A DNA stretch of 36,341 nucleotides, from NCBI GenBank assembly GCA_910577165.1, contig CAJTLX010000033.1:1-36341 (forward strand), written 5' to 3'. This DNA comes from an uncultured Lachnospiraceae bacterium (GTDB taxonomy: Bacteria > Bacillota > Clostridia > Lachnospirales > Lachnospiraceae). The notes under the pieces are model-generated. The model ran no database searches. It had not been told where the DNA came from and saw nothing but the letters and a program-made list of their open reading frames with translations. Positions 14,246 to 23,111 of the stretch are shown piece by piece (position 1 is the first letter of the stretch; every line of letters starts with the position of its first letter). The position numbers and the translations under genes are program-made.

Positions 14246-15262
14246 TCAAACCTCCCCCATCACCACCCTCTTATTCACACGCTCAACAAATCTTGCGACC
14301 GCCTCCATATCCGGCTGATCCGGAAGTTTCGTATTTTGCACCGCCCTCTCTAAGCGTTTTTCATAATCCGATAAAATTTTATAAAACTCCGGGGAAAAAT
14401 TTTTATCTTCCTGCTGAAAATCCCCGCGCCTTATCGCCTGAAGCAGATCATGTTCCGCTGTCCGGTGCGTCTTTATCTCCCCTTTTTCTAAAATATCAAC
14501 CGCCATCATAAACAGGCGGATCAGATGCATCGCATGTTTGTTTAAATGATTGTCGTCCTTCTTTTTGTTGCGCTTGCCAATTCGGTCGTAATCCCTGATC
14601 ACGCTGTTCATTGTGCCAAGCATATTTTCATAATCCCTTAGCGGAAGATGCTTATATTCCACATCAAGAAAAATCTCCGTCATCAGCTCAGGGCGATCGG
14701 AGGGCGCGATATAAATTTTTGCCTTCCCCGCCGCAATCCTTTTGTTTTTTTGTTTAAAATCCTCCATTGCGTGCTGCACGGAACGGTAGATATGCTTCTC
14801 CCGCTCCGGCTGTGGCATATGATCCCTTGCAACCGCATTCTGTAAGCGGCGAAGCTGTGCATCCGCATACCCCCCAAACGATCGCGCCGCAAGTTTTGAT
14901 AGAAATAAGTTTCGGTTATCCAAAATTTCCTGCCCGATCGGAGTTTTGATAAAATACTGATCTTCGTCCAGCCCAAGAATCTCAATTGTATTTGGGTTGC
15001 AATTTAAAAGAAGTTTTATTATTTTGTTGAAGGAATAAATTACGGTGTCCGTGTTTTTGTCCTCATACTGCTCAAATTCCGTCAAACCAATTAGATCCGA
15101 GGGCAAATTTAGAGTGATCCCGCGAAAATCAATATCGCTATTTTCATTGTTTGTTCCATAAGCATAACTGCCGCCAAGCCCCAGCAGAATAAGATTCTTT
15201 AAGCGTGGTTCCGTCCTAAGAAAATCGTATTCTGTAGAATTTAATAACTGGTAAAAATCCAT
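14246..15262 (-). CDS. Nucleotidyltransferase-fold protein (COG3541-like)
   Basis: The product is 338 residues. The polymerase-beta-type nucleotidyltransferase core is at residues 28-46: LGLGGSYAYGT, a short gap, then SDIDFRG, with metal-binding D43 and D45. The helical remainder resembles 'predicted nucleotidyltransferase' proteins of COG3541. The start at 15262 is chosen because GGAAAGGAAAG precedes it; the longer frame reaches almost to jetC but lacks a site. It begins 87 bases after the jetC stop, in the same direction, in the place where jetD is expected. Related folds add nucleotides to RNA or proteins, sometimes as toxins. The target here is unknown. Confidence 0.75.
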   Translation of the reverse strand: MDFYQLLNSTEYDFLRTEPRLKNLILLGLGGSYAYGTNNENSDIDFRGITLNLPSDLIGLTEFEQYEDKNTDTVIYSFNKIIKLLLNCNPNTIEILGLDEDQYFIKTPIGQEILDNRNLFLSKLAARSFGGYADAQLRRLQNAVARDHMPQPEREKHIYRSVQHAMEDFKQKNKRIAAGKAKIYIAPSDRPELMTEIFLDVEYKHLPLRDYENMLGTMNSVIRDYDRIGKRNKKKDDNHLNKHAMHLIRLFMMAVDILEKGEIKTHRTAEHDLLQAIRRGDFQQEDKNFSPEFYKILSDYEKRLERAVQNTKLPDQPDMEAVARFVERVNKRVVMGEV

Positions 15263-15349
15263 AGATCTTTCCTTTCCATAAATTAACAAAGTAATTTGAC
15301 TTTGCGGATACCGTAATATTCCAGTCCCAAGGGATTCACCCAAGAAATT

Positions 15350-18300
15350 TTAAGAGGAAAGCGCGGCAAATTCCCTTGGCTTTACCATCCCTTCCACCGC
15401 CCAGGTATATTTTCCCTTCATACATAAGCTTACCGTTGAATTGATATAGGAACCAATACTATCAATCTTTTCCGGCGGCGCGGCATAAATCACCTGGAAG
15501 CGGTTATCCTCAAAAAATTTCACCATCTGCTCGATTCTCTCCCTGGAAAGGGCGGAGAATGCCTCATCGATAAACGCTAATCTGGCACAGCAGCTATTTT
15601 TTGGATAGCACTGCAATAAACTCGCCGCCAAAATAATAAAATATGGTGTCTGCTTTTCCCCATTGCTTGCCGAACCCTGCTTTTTAGATAAATCCGCGGT
15701 GGTTTCATCGCCGTCCTGTCTTGACCGGATCTTCATATCATATTTAAAATATTTCCGGTAATCCGTATACTCCTCCTCGTTTTCCTCCTCCAAAATTGTG
15801 TCCATCAGCCGCCGGATATTATATTCCATCTCCTCATCATTTAAATTAATTCCCCTGTATAATTCCATGGAATTCATATAGTTTTCCAAATTTTTACATA
15901 ATTCAAAAAATACCATTCTATCCGGTCTTTCCACCATCATAAACTGATAGGTGTCCTTTCCAAAAGGAATATTCTTTAATTCCCGGTTAAGTTCGTCGAT
16001 CTCCTCTCTTGCCTCCCGAATCGCCTCATTCATCTCCGCAACAAAATCCACCATAAATGCATTCTCTAAAATTTGCTGCTGCTCCTCTAATTTTTTCTTT
16101 GCCTCCTCAATTTTCACATTTGCGATATCCCGGTATTGTTCTCTGAAACGCGAGATATATCCAACACCGTACTTTTCATCCCCCTGCCCGATAATATGCC
16201 AGTATCTGCGCTGTTCCTCCTCCAGTTTCCTCACCGCATTCTCTTTTTCTGCCCTGAAATTTTCCACGGACTTCGGCGTGATCACCCGCACATTCCCACT
16301 TTTTGCCCGAAGTCTGTCATACATTTCTGTAACTTCCCCCCTAAGTTCCAACCGGGAGAAAATCGCCTCTTCATACTCCTTTTTTGTTCTCTCAATCTCC
16401 CGCTCACCACTTTGATATTTTAATGCAAAACTCTCCATGTTTTCTTCACATAATCCGATCTCTTTGCTTACCTTCACATATTCGCGATCGGCATTCTCAT
16501 ACTCTTTATCCGCATTTTCCTTCTCCTGCAAAGCCGCAGAAAACCCCGGTGTATTTTTAAGATTTTTTGCTTTCTCCCTCTTATTTCTAATCTCCTCCTC
16601 CTTTTTTTCCTTCCGCGCCTGCACATCAAATATGTAATTATCTTCATCCCAGTTTACCCGCTCAATATCGCAGATCTGCCGATTAAGAATTTCTAACTGC
16701 GCAGCTAATTGCTCTTCCTCCTTACAGAGCCTGTCCATATCCTCTTTTGCATACTGCAATTGCTGGTTTATCGCCTCTTTTCCCATATAAAACTGCGTTC
16801 TTCCCATACTCATGCATCCCATGGTAAAGCTTCTTGCCAGGGTTCCATCCTTCATTAACCCGCCCTTCGGGTATCGATGCAGTTCCTCCATATCCTCACA
16901 TAGGTGGATTCCATTAAGAATATAATTTGCATATCTTCTGCCATATTCATTTGGGATTTCCAACATTGATGCCGCAGAATTTTCTACAATTGCAACCTGC
17001 GGCAGCTGGTCAGTAATAATCACTTTAATATCCCTTAGCTGAAGTCTATGTGCAATCTCCATTACCTTCCCACAATATTTCCCATCCACGACAAGATCAA
17101 ATCGTCTTTTCCCCAAAAAGGTCTCGATCGCTGGCTGCCACTTGCGATCAACACTCTTGACTAATTCCGCAAATAATCTTACTTCTGTCTGAATATTTAA
17201 CTTTTCCAGTTCTCTTTTAATTGTTTTTTTCGCTTCTTCATATTTTCGGTCAAATGACAGTACATCCGATTCCAATCTGTTTATCTTTTCCTGAAGTTCC
17301 TCCCTCTCCATCCGCACCTGTCTTATTCTGTCGCTTTTGCGCACCCGCTCTTCCTGGACTTCATTTTTCCTGGTATTTACAAGATTCTTAAATCTGATAA
17401 AGAGATTTATTTTTTCATCGACCGCGAAAGCGGTAGCGGAAAGGTTTAAAAGAATCGCAATCTCCTTCTCATTAAAATTTTCCACAGCATTAAACCAATT
17501 AAATATCCCGCCTATATTTTCTTCAAGTATTTGTAACTCCCGGAAATCATTCTCGTATTTTTCTCTTTCCTTCTCCATCGATCTTATATTTTCCTCTATC
17601 GATCTCATCACTTTATCCGCATCCGAGAGCAGATGATTTCTCTGTGCATCCACCTTTCTCTCAAGGGCTTTATCCCTTTTTTCCCTCTGTTCTTCCAGCT
17701 GATTTTTTAACTGGGAAATTTTAGCTTTATTTACCTTGATCTTATATTGCAGTTCCTCCAAATTTTCCTGATAGGATTTCATCTCCTGATACAATAAAAG
17801 AATTCTCCGGATTTCATATCTGCGTTCCGCCCCTTCATAATCTGCGATCTTTTGCTGTACAATCTCTAGTTGTCGCTTTCCGCTCGATAATTCTTCATAT
17901 ATCATCTTCGCATCATCATAATGTTTTCTATGCTCCCTGATATCCTCCATCGACCGAACCAAATGCTCATCCAGCACACATTCCTGAATAAATTTATCAA
18001 TATTATTCTCCGGGTTAAACGCCATCATCTTTATGAGCTTTGCCCGGTATTTATCCACGCCGCAGCGCAGCCCCAGAGCTCTTAATACCTGTTCCGTTCC
18101 CCTGTCCCGATTCATAAATTCGCCCGCGGGTATCTTCTTTCCTTTTACCATCAAACGATAGCGCGGATATACCGTGATTTTTTTCTCTTCCTCCGTGTAA
18201 AATACACAATCCTCCATCCTAGTATCCTTAAAAACAAACCATTTCTTGGTATTGCTTGTCTCATTTACATACTCGATGCAGACCCCGGTCACCAGGTATT

Positions 18301-18619
18301 GCTTTTCCACCGGCGACCAAAATTCCATCGCAATATAACAGATTACTTCTCCCTCTCTGATAAACCGGTTTTTTCCCTCGCTCTTTGTATCCCCGCGCAC
18401 ATAGGAAATTACATTTCGATCCCTGTCCAGTGCAGCTTTATTAAACTGAGTATTTCCGGTTAACATATAGGTCATTGCGTCTAACACTGTGGATTTTCCG
18501 CTTCCATTCACCCCGGTAAACAGAGTGGATCCCTCTAACGAAATGCAAATATGGGAAAATCTCGACCAATTGACCAATAAAAGCTTTGTCGCACTCTTTC
18601 TGCCATTATCGTTCATCAT
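15350..18619 (-). CDS. jetC: JetC-like SMC ATPase of a Wadjet-type system
   Basis: The product is 1089 residues. An SMC/MukB-like layout is evident: Walker A GVNGSGKST at 36-44, two long Lys/Glu-rich coiled-coil arms (about 240-480 and 640-920) around a hinge region, an ABC-like signature SNGEKQ near 980, and Walker B LAFIDEAFSALS at about 1014-1025. The acidic DEAFS replaces the usual SMC DE and is typical of MukB/MksB/JetC. In Wadjet systems JetC forms with JetA and JetB a condensin-like motor that extrudes plasmid DNA loops. The start is set at 18619, nine bases after GGAGG; this overlaps the jetB stop by 14 bases, indicating coupled translation. Confidence 0.88.
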   Translation of the reverse strand: MMNDNGRKSATKLLLVNWSRFSHICISLEGSTLFTGVNGSGKSTVLDAMTYMLTGNTQFNKAALDRDRNVISYVRGDTKSEGKNRFIREGEVICYIAMEFWSPVEKQYLVTGVCIEYVNETSNTKKWFVFKDTRMEDCVFYTEEEKKITVYPRYRLMVKGKKIPAGEFMNRDRGTEQVLRALGLRCGVDKYRAKLIKMMAFNPENNIDKFIQECVLDEHLVRSMEDIREHRKHYDDAKMIYEELSSGKRQLEIVQQKIADYEGAERRYEIRRILLLYQEMKSYQENLEELQYKIKVNKAKISQLKNQLEEQREKRDKALERKVDAQRNHLLSDADKVMRSIEENIRSMEKEREKYENDFRELQILEENIGGIFNWFNAVENFNEKEIAILLNLSATAFAVDEKINLFIRFKNLVNTRKNEVQEERVRKSDRIRQVRMEREELQEKINRLESDVLSFDRKYEEAKKTIKRELEKLNIQTEVRLFAELVKSVDRKWQPAIETFLGKRRFDLVVDGKYCGKVMEIAHRLQLRDIKVIITDQLPQVAIVENSAASMLEIPNEYGRRYANYILNGIHLCEDMEELHRYPKGGLMKDGTLARSFTMGCMSMGRTQFYMGKEAINQQLQYAKEDMDRLCKEEEQLAAQLEILNRQICDIERVNWDEDNYIFDVQARKEKKEEEIRNKREKAKNLKNTPGFSAALQEKENADKEYENADREYVKVSKEIGLCEENMESFALKYQSGEREIERTKKEYEEAIFSRLELRGEVTEMYDRLRAKSGNVRVITPKSVENFRAEKENAVRKLEEEQRRYWHIIGQGDEKYGVGYISRFREQYRDIANVKIEEAKKKLEEQQQILENAFMVDFVAEMNEAIREAREEIDELNRELKNIPFGKDTYQFMMVERPDRMVFFELCKNLENYMNSMELYRGINLNDEEMEYNIRRLMDTILEEENEEEYTDYRKYFKYDMKIRSRQDGDETTADLSKKQGSASNGEKQTPYFIILAASLLQCYPKNSCCARLAFIDEAFSALSRERIEQMVKFFEDNRFQVIYAAPPEKIDSIGSYINSTVSLCMKGKYTWAVEGMVKPREFAALSS

Positions 18620-19256
18620 CGTTTTGTTCCTCCAAATCCCCATCAATACTATCTTTTCCTGCCAGGACAATCTCTACAACTTCCTCTACAAACCGTTCAA
18701 ATTCGCTTGTATCCAATACAAATTGCAATGAGGGGTACAAGATAAGTTTACAATCAATCTCGCCAATCTTTCCGTCAATATCAAGCAAACTATAATTTCG
18801 AAACACCTTAAAAATATTATCTAACCCCGTCTTGTTAATCATATCCCTCGCATTATATTTTTCCAGCTCATAGACCAGGTCGGAAACACCAATCACCACG
18901 ATCGCTGATATTCCCTCTTTTATTTTTGCCAGATAGATAAGCCACAGACAGCACAATACAATAGTTTCCTCCTTGGTAAAGCGATACCGGTTTGACTGTA
19001 GTTTCTCCTTATCCCCAATTGCAGGAGAATTATCCAACATAATTACCCCCGTATCCTTGTCACACCTTACTTCAAATCCCATATAGGAAAAATAGTCCAA
19101 AAAAACTTCTATTCGGCTGGCAACAAAAAAATAATGTTTTCGATCCTCTAGTTTGTCCCGCACAAGAAACGTTCTTTTCAACAATTTTCTGCAGCAATTT
19201 TGAAACATCTGCTTATCCGATGTGGTAAAATTATCCCAGACTTCCACGATATTCAT
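18606..19256 (-). CDS. jetB: JetB-like MukE/MksE-type protein (DUF4194)
   Basis: The product is 216 residues. It fits the DUF4194/MksE group of small winged-helix proteins that bind the kleisin and the SMC heads in Wadjet complexes. The region RYRFTKEETIVLCCLWLIYL (about 91-110) is the recognisable core helix pattern. The acidic tail ends LEEQNDDER. Its start is two bases after the jetA stop and its end overlaps jetC by 14 bases, so the three subunits are made in fixed proportion. The assignment combines size, position and family-like sequence. Confidence 0.8.
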   Translation of the reverse strand: MNIVEVWDNFTTSDKQMFQNCCRKLLKRTFLVRDKLEDRKHYFFVASRIEVFLDYFSYMGFEVRCDKDTGVIMLDNSPAIGDKEKLQSNRYRFTKEETIVLCCLWLIYLAKIKEGISAIVVIGVSDLVYELEKYNARDMINKTGLDNIFKVFRNYSLLDIDGKIGEIDCKLILYPSLQFVLDTSEFERFVEEVVEIVLAGKDSIDGDLEEQNDDER

Positions 19257-19258
19257 TT

Positions 19259-20689
19259 TTATACCTCATATATTCCAAATGATTTCAAGATCATATTTCC
19301 CATCTCAAAATACCCGTCTTCCTGCTCCACAAAAAAACCATTTTCTTTTGCGTAGGCAACCGCTGAGAGAGCGAGCAATAAATCTTCCTTGGAGTTTAAC
19401 GGCAATTCATCGCTTTTTAATACTTTCTTCTCCCCCATCAATGTTTTTAAATATTGTTTTGTTATCTTTTTGGAATACGGATTTCTTGCCTCCCTCTCAT
19501 AGATCTTTTTCAGATCGTCCACATCTTCTGTGGTGAGAGCCTCCGTTTCAGCAACAAATTGTTTTCGCACCTGGGACCTATTTCTTGGCTGTCTTATCGA
19601 CTGCACATCAATATATTTATTCTGGTTAATTCGCACCAGCTCGCTCATCTGTTCCGGAAGTTCCTCCTTCATTCCCAGATCATCCATTTTTTCCAATATG
19701 TATTTTAAGGTCTTTTCCACCTTGTCCCGCATATCCACCTCATGATCTTTTAGATATCTAAATCGCCCAAGTGCCATTGTAATATAGAGATTTAATTTAT
19801 GTTTTATATCCGCAATAATGCGCAGATAATCATCTCTTAAAAACTTTTTTATCGAGTCAAACATGGAATCAATCTTTTCCTGCGCGTCCCACTCCCCCAA
19901 CTCTTCTTCCCTCATGCACCCGGCGGCGATCTGCTTATAGATCTCAAGATCATTTTGCATTTCCTCCAGCATATCAATGATTTTTCCTCTGTAAATATGA
20001 ATATTATTCTGGGGTTTTGTCAGTCTTGTATACTCTTTGATAAATTCGCCGTCACAATAGGCAATAATATTCTCGGTTAAGCTTGCATAGGAAACTTCCT
20101 GCATCAGCTTCTCAATGGTTTTTCGAATATAAGTGGACATTCTTTTTAAGGATTTTGACAGGGATTTCGCATTTTTATAGACGTTTTTTAATGCCCCGAC
20201 ATATGGATTTTCACTCCACTGTTCCCGGCTTACTAGTGTATTATAGATATTGTAGACGTAACTGGAAAATTCTTCCTTTTCTGACTGTCCCAAACGGTTT
20301 AATAATTCCGCCAACATCACTCCCTGCTCGGTGATCACCACATATTTTTCAAAAGTCGAATCATCAAATTCTTCCTCCAACCATCCCACTTCTTTGCTCG
20401 CAAATTTTCGGAGATAATCGCTTGCAATATCCTGATAAGTTTTCGCGACCGCCTCACTTTCCACAATCAATTCTTTGCTGTTTTCTGAGATAAAATACGC
20501 TAATTCATCCCGCAGTACCGTTCTCTTTATCCGGTAGGAAATCTCATTATCATACTGCTGATAGATAAACTGGAGCAGGAAAGAATTTGTCCGGTAATTG
20601 CTATTGCTTGCCAAAAGATTAAAATAATTGTCCGAAATTACATCAAATATATTATTCAATCCATCATCCTCTCTTAATCCATTAAACAT
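19259..20689 (-). CDS. jetA: JetA-like kleisin/MksF-type protein
   Basis: The product is 476 residues. Its opening MFNGLREDDGLNNIFDVISD and overall helical make-up fit the JetA family of Wadjet systems (DUF5716-like), the kleisin-like subunit that bridges the SMC heads. N-terminal winged-helix-like part about 1-130, long helices about 150-350, and a C-terminal wing (about 400-476) for the SMC cap. The start overlaps the end of the PARG-like gene by 16 bases, so this gene is translated after it. Of the Wadjet subtypes, the JetA here seems nearest to type III, but I am unsure of that. Confidence 0.82.
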   Translation of the reverse strand: MFNGLREDDGLNNIFDVISDNYFNLLASNSNYRTNSFLLQFIYQQYDNEISYRIKRTVLRDELAYFISENSKELIVESEAVAKTYQDIASDYLRKFASKEVGWLEEEFDDSTFEKYVVITEQGVMLAELLNRLGQSEKEEFSSYVYNIYNTLVSREQWSENPYVGALKNVYKNAKSLSKSLKRMSTYIRKTIEKLMQEVSYASLTENIIAYCDGEFIKEYTRLTKPQNNIHIYRGKIIDMLEEMQNDLEIYKQIAAGCMREEELGEWDAQEKIDSMFDSIKKFLRDDYLRIIADIKHKLNLYITMALGRFRYLKDHEVDMRDKVEKTLKYILEKMDDLGMKEELPEQMSELVRINQNKYIDVQSIRQPRNRSQVRKQFVAETEALTTEDVDDLKKIYEREARNPYSKKITKQYLKTLMGEKKVLKSDELPLNSKEDLLLALSAVAYAKENGFFVEQEDGYFEMGNMILKSFGIYEV

Positions 20690-21522
20690 TGCAATACCTG
20701 CTTAAAAATCTTAAAATTTTTATCATCCCTTGGACTGCAATAGATGGCGTACTCAATCACTTTAAAGGCGTAGAGATAATCCGCAAGCACATTTTTTGCT
20801 GCCTGCGCAACGACCTTTGGATCATTTAAAAAAGCACCACATCCAAATGCACCTAAAATTACAACTTCTTCTTCGTTGAGTGCCGCCACGTCAAGAATTC
20901 TACGCAGACGTTTTTCATGGAGCTGTAATAATTTAGCGTCGCTTAATACCGCTGCCCTATCCCCATCCCCGGAATTATATGAATTGCCTGGATTCGCTCT
21001 TAAATTTGGCGCGGCACAGGTGATCACATCCACATTGTACCAGTCCGACTCCGGCATAAGCTCTGGCTTTGCCGTGTCCGCCTTAAATACCGTAATCCCC
21101 GGCGTATAAATTATATCGTCGTTGTGCAGTGGATCTTTTGCCTTTCGATGAGGAGTATAAAACCCCTCCCACATCGCGGAAGTATTCAGGCAAAAATATA
21201 ATCCTGAACAGCGGCAAAGGCATTCTTCCTGTGCATTTGCCCCGCGCACTACGCCTCCTCCCGGATTGGAGGCGGAAGCAAAATTATGGACTGCAATCTT
21301 TAATCCCCGGTAAAGGGAAGCCGCCTCAAAGCTGCGCTTTGCCGAAACCTTAACCGTCGCCATAGAGTCATATCGCGAAAGATTGATACCGGACAAGGAG
21401 AGAGTCCCCGGAAAAATCTTCTGGTTCTCCACCGATTTTTTTATAGATGCATTTAATTTTGGATTTGTTTTGCATAAATTTTCCGTATTTTCAAACACGG
21501 CTATATTTTCATCTCTTCCCAT
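20674..21522 (-). CDS. PARG-like ADP-ribose hydrolase (TIGR02452/DUF2263 family)
   Basis: The product is 282 residues, predicted cytosolic. It carries the poly(ADP-ribose) glycohydrolase signature GGG-x7-QEE at residues 88-100 (GGGVVRGANAQEE), where the second Glu acts as catalyst in this family. VHNFASASNPGGG and ILGAFGCGAFLNDP match the macrodomain-type fold. The enzyme is expected to cleave ADP-ribose from proteins, nucleic acid or free polymers. It is the first gene of the jetABC operon: AAGGAGATT precedes it, a good promoter lies just upstream and its 3' end overlaps jetA by 16 bases. A PARG as leader gene of a Wadjet operon suggests a link between DNA loop extrusion defence and ADP-ribose signalling or self-protection. 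Confidence 0.85.
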   Translation of the reverse strand: MGRDENIAVFENTENLCKTNPKLNASIKKSVENQKIFPGTLSLSGINLSRYDSMATVKVSAKRSFEAASLYRGLKIAVHNFASASNPGGGVVRGANAQEECLCRCSGLYFCLNTSAMWEGFYTPHRKAKDPLHNDDIIYTPGITVFKADTAKPELMPESDWYNVDVITCAAPNLRANPGNSYNSGDGDRAAVLSDAKLLQLHEKRLRRILDVAALNEEEVVILGAFGCGAFLNDPKVVAQAAKNVLADYLYAFKVIEYAIYCSPRDDKNFKIFKQVLQCLMD

Positions 21523-21546
21523 GAATAATCTCCTTTTTTCTTTCCA

Positions 21547-21575
21547 ATTTTACACTATTTTCAATATAAAGTCAA
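21547..21575 (-). promoter_or_regulatory. Promoter of the PARG-jetABC operon
   Basis: The minus strand has TTGACT (21570-21575) and TAAAAT (21547-21552) at 17-base spacing. The predicted start near 21540 leaves a leader of about 18 bases, so there is no room for a riboswitch. Confidence 0.65.
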
Positions 21576-21731
21576 CAATCTCCTTACACGCACTCACACA
21601 ATACAGTTTCTTTATTGGTCGCAAAAAAGAAACAAAATTCAAAATCGGTTATTTCTTGCTATTTTTCCGGTGATATCTGCCAAATATTGCTCATATCCCC
21701 ATTATTTTTTTGTTTTTCTTTCCCTTAACTC

Positions 21732-21760
21732 TTTACTTTTTCATGATTTTATATTACAAT
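21732..21760 (+). promoter_or_regulatory. Probable promoter of the AraC-type gene
   Basis: TTTACT (21732-21737) and TACAAT (21755-21760) are 17 bases apart. The transcript would have a 130-base AT-rich leader with no recognisable riboswitch. The remainder of this divergent intergenic region (21576-21897) shows nothing else. Confidence 0.4.
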
Positions 21761-21897
21761 AGAAGAAACATCTCTTCAATTTCTGACGATTTTTACAGAA
21801 ACTGTAAGATTTTATTTGATTTCAAGCATATATTGTACTTTATTTTTTATCGCAATATTTGCCTTATCATTTTACTTTTCCGGAAGGAGAAAAAACT

Positions 21898-22776
21898 ATG
21901 CAGCCCGAATTAAATGGCGTTTTTGAAAAAGTCAATTTTACAAATAATTCCTCCATCCTTCTGCATATCAATCGCGAGTATGAGGACTACCCCATCCACT
22001 GGCATTCCGCTACGGAAATTATTATGCCGTTAGAGAACACTTACTCTGTAACAATGAACAAGACACAGTACTCGCTGAAGGAGGGCGATATTTTGATTAT
22101 CCCGCCGGGTGAACTGCATGAACTCTACGCGCCGCCTACCGGGAAGCGGATTATCTTTCTGTTCGATTTTACGCTGGTAAGCAATTTAAAGGGGTTTTCG
22201 AGTATTCTCCCGGTGATTACACAGCCGCGCCTGATCACAAAGGAACTCTGCCCGGATATTTACGGGGAAGAAAAAGAACTTCTTCTAAAGATCGCAAAGG
22301 AATATCGCGAGAGCAACACGCTCTGGGAGGCGACCATCTACTCAATGATCATTCAGATGTTTGTGTTGATTGGGCGCAACCATATTGATTCCGGCGGACT
22401 TTTTCCGGATGTGCGCACCAACAAACAGAAAGAATATATTGAAAAATTCAACAAGATTTTTGAGTTTATTGATAATAATTATACAGAAGATATCTCCTTA
22501 GAAGATGTGGCGGATATCGCAGGATTTTCAAAATTTCATTTTTCCAGATTATTTAAGCAGTTTACGGATACTTCGTTTTACGATTATTTGAATCTGCGCC
22601 GGATTAAAGCGGCCGAAAATCTTTTGCTTGACCCGTCCTTACCGATCACGGAGATCGCACTGCAATCTGGGTTTTCCAGCATTTCCACGTTTAACCGCGT
22701 ATTTAAGGCGTTCAAAAAATGCACGCCGAGCGAATTTAAGGAACTGTACCGTATGCGCAACAAAGGAATGGGATGA
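21898..22776 (+). CDS. AraC/XylS-family transcriptional regulator
   Basis: The product is 292 residues. The N-terminal cupin domain (about 18-115) has HWHSATEIIM (34-43) and GELHEL (71-76), typical of sugar- or metabolite-sensing AraC regulators. The C-terminal double helix-turn-helix (about 190-290) includes ISLEDVADIAGFSKFHFSRL and the second helix pair ITEIALQSGFSSISTFNRVF. Start 21898 is preceded by GGAAGGAG; the longer frame is rejected because it lacks a site. It stands alone, divergent from the PARG-jet operon and followed by a small gene, so its target genes are not obvious. It could regulate the divergent operon, but nothing in the sequence proves that. Confidence 0.9.
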   Translation: MQPELNGVFEKVNFTNNSSILLHINREYEDYPIHWHSATEIIMPLENTYSVTMNKTQYSLKEGDILIIPPGELHELYAPPTGKRIIFLFDFTLVSNLKGFSSILPVITQPRLITKELCPDIYGEEKELLLKIAKEYRESNTLWEATIYSMIIQMFVLIGRNHIDSGGLFPDVRTNKQKEYIEKFNKIFEFIDNNYTEDISLEDVADIAGFSKFHFSRLFKQFTDTSFYDYLNLRRIKAAENLLLDPSLPITEIALQSGFSSISTFNRVFKAFKKCTPSEFKELYRMRNKGMG

Positions 22777-22893
22777 GTCGTATAAAAATCGCGTTTTCCC
22801 TACATACTAAATCCATCCCGCATCCACGCGCTGACCGATTAGAAAACTGCGGGGGTTTAAATAAGATAAAACCAGTGCAGAAACGGAGTAGTT

Positions 22894-23082
22894 ATGATCG
22901 ATAATGTGGAACTTCCTGTAGGATTCGCATTTGAGCTGGCAAGACATTCGGAGATTATGACGCAGTTTGCCAGGCTTCCCGAAGAAAAGCGCGTTTCTAT
23001 TGTGGAAGGAGCCAGACATATTACCTCAAAAAATGAGATGAGACAATATGTCGAAAATATGTTTGAAGGGTCTGCGCAGTAA
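22894..23082 (+). CDS. Small conserved 62-residue protein
   Basis: The product is 62 residues, starting MIDNVELPVGFAFELARHSE and ending YVENMFEGSAQ. Small Clostridia proteins with the same outline (LPxGFxxxLAxxxxxMxxFxxLxEE...GxxxIxSxxEMxxYV) are common and uncharacterised. It is predicted to be helical and soluble. A weak site (CGGAG) precedes the ATG. The stop codon lies inside a strong hairpin that serves as terminator. The preceding gap of 117 bases after the AraC gene holds no clear promoter. Confidence 0.7.
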   Translation: MIDNVELPVGFAFELARHSEIMTQFARLPEEKRVSIVEGARHITSKNEMRQYVENMFEGSAQ

Positions 23083-23100
23083 ATTACTGCACAGACCCTT
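23066..23100. terminator. Bidirectional terminator hairpin
   Basis: AAGGGTCTG-C-GCAGT pairs with ACTGC-A-CAGACCCTT, a 14-bp stem with a single mismatch and a five-base loop. It sits between the convergent small gene and clpB, and includes the small gene's stop codon. The flanking T-rich runs are modest. Confidence 0.65.
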
Positions 23101-23111
23101 CCTCTTTTCGT

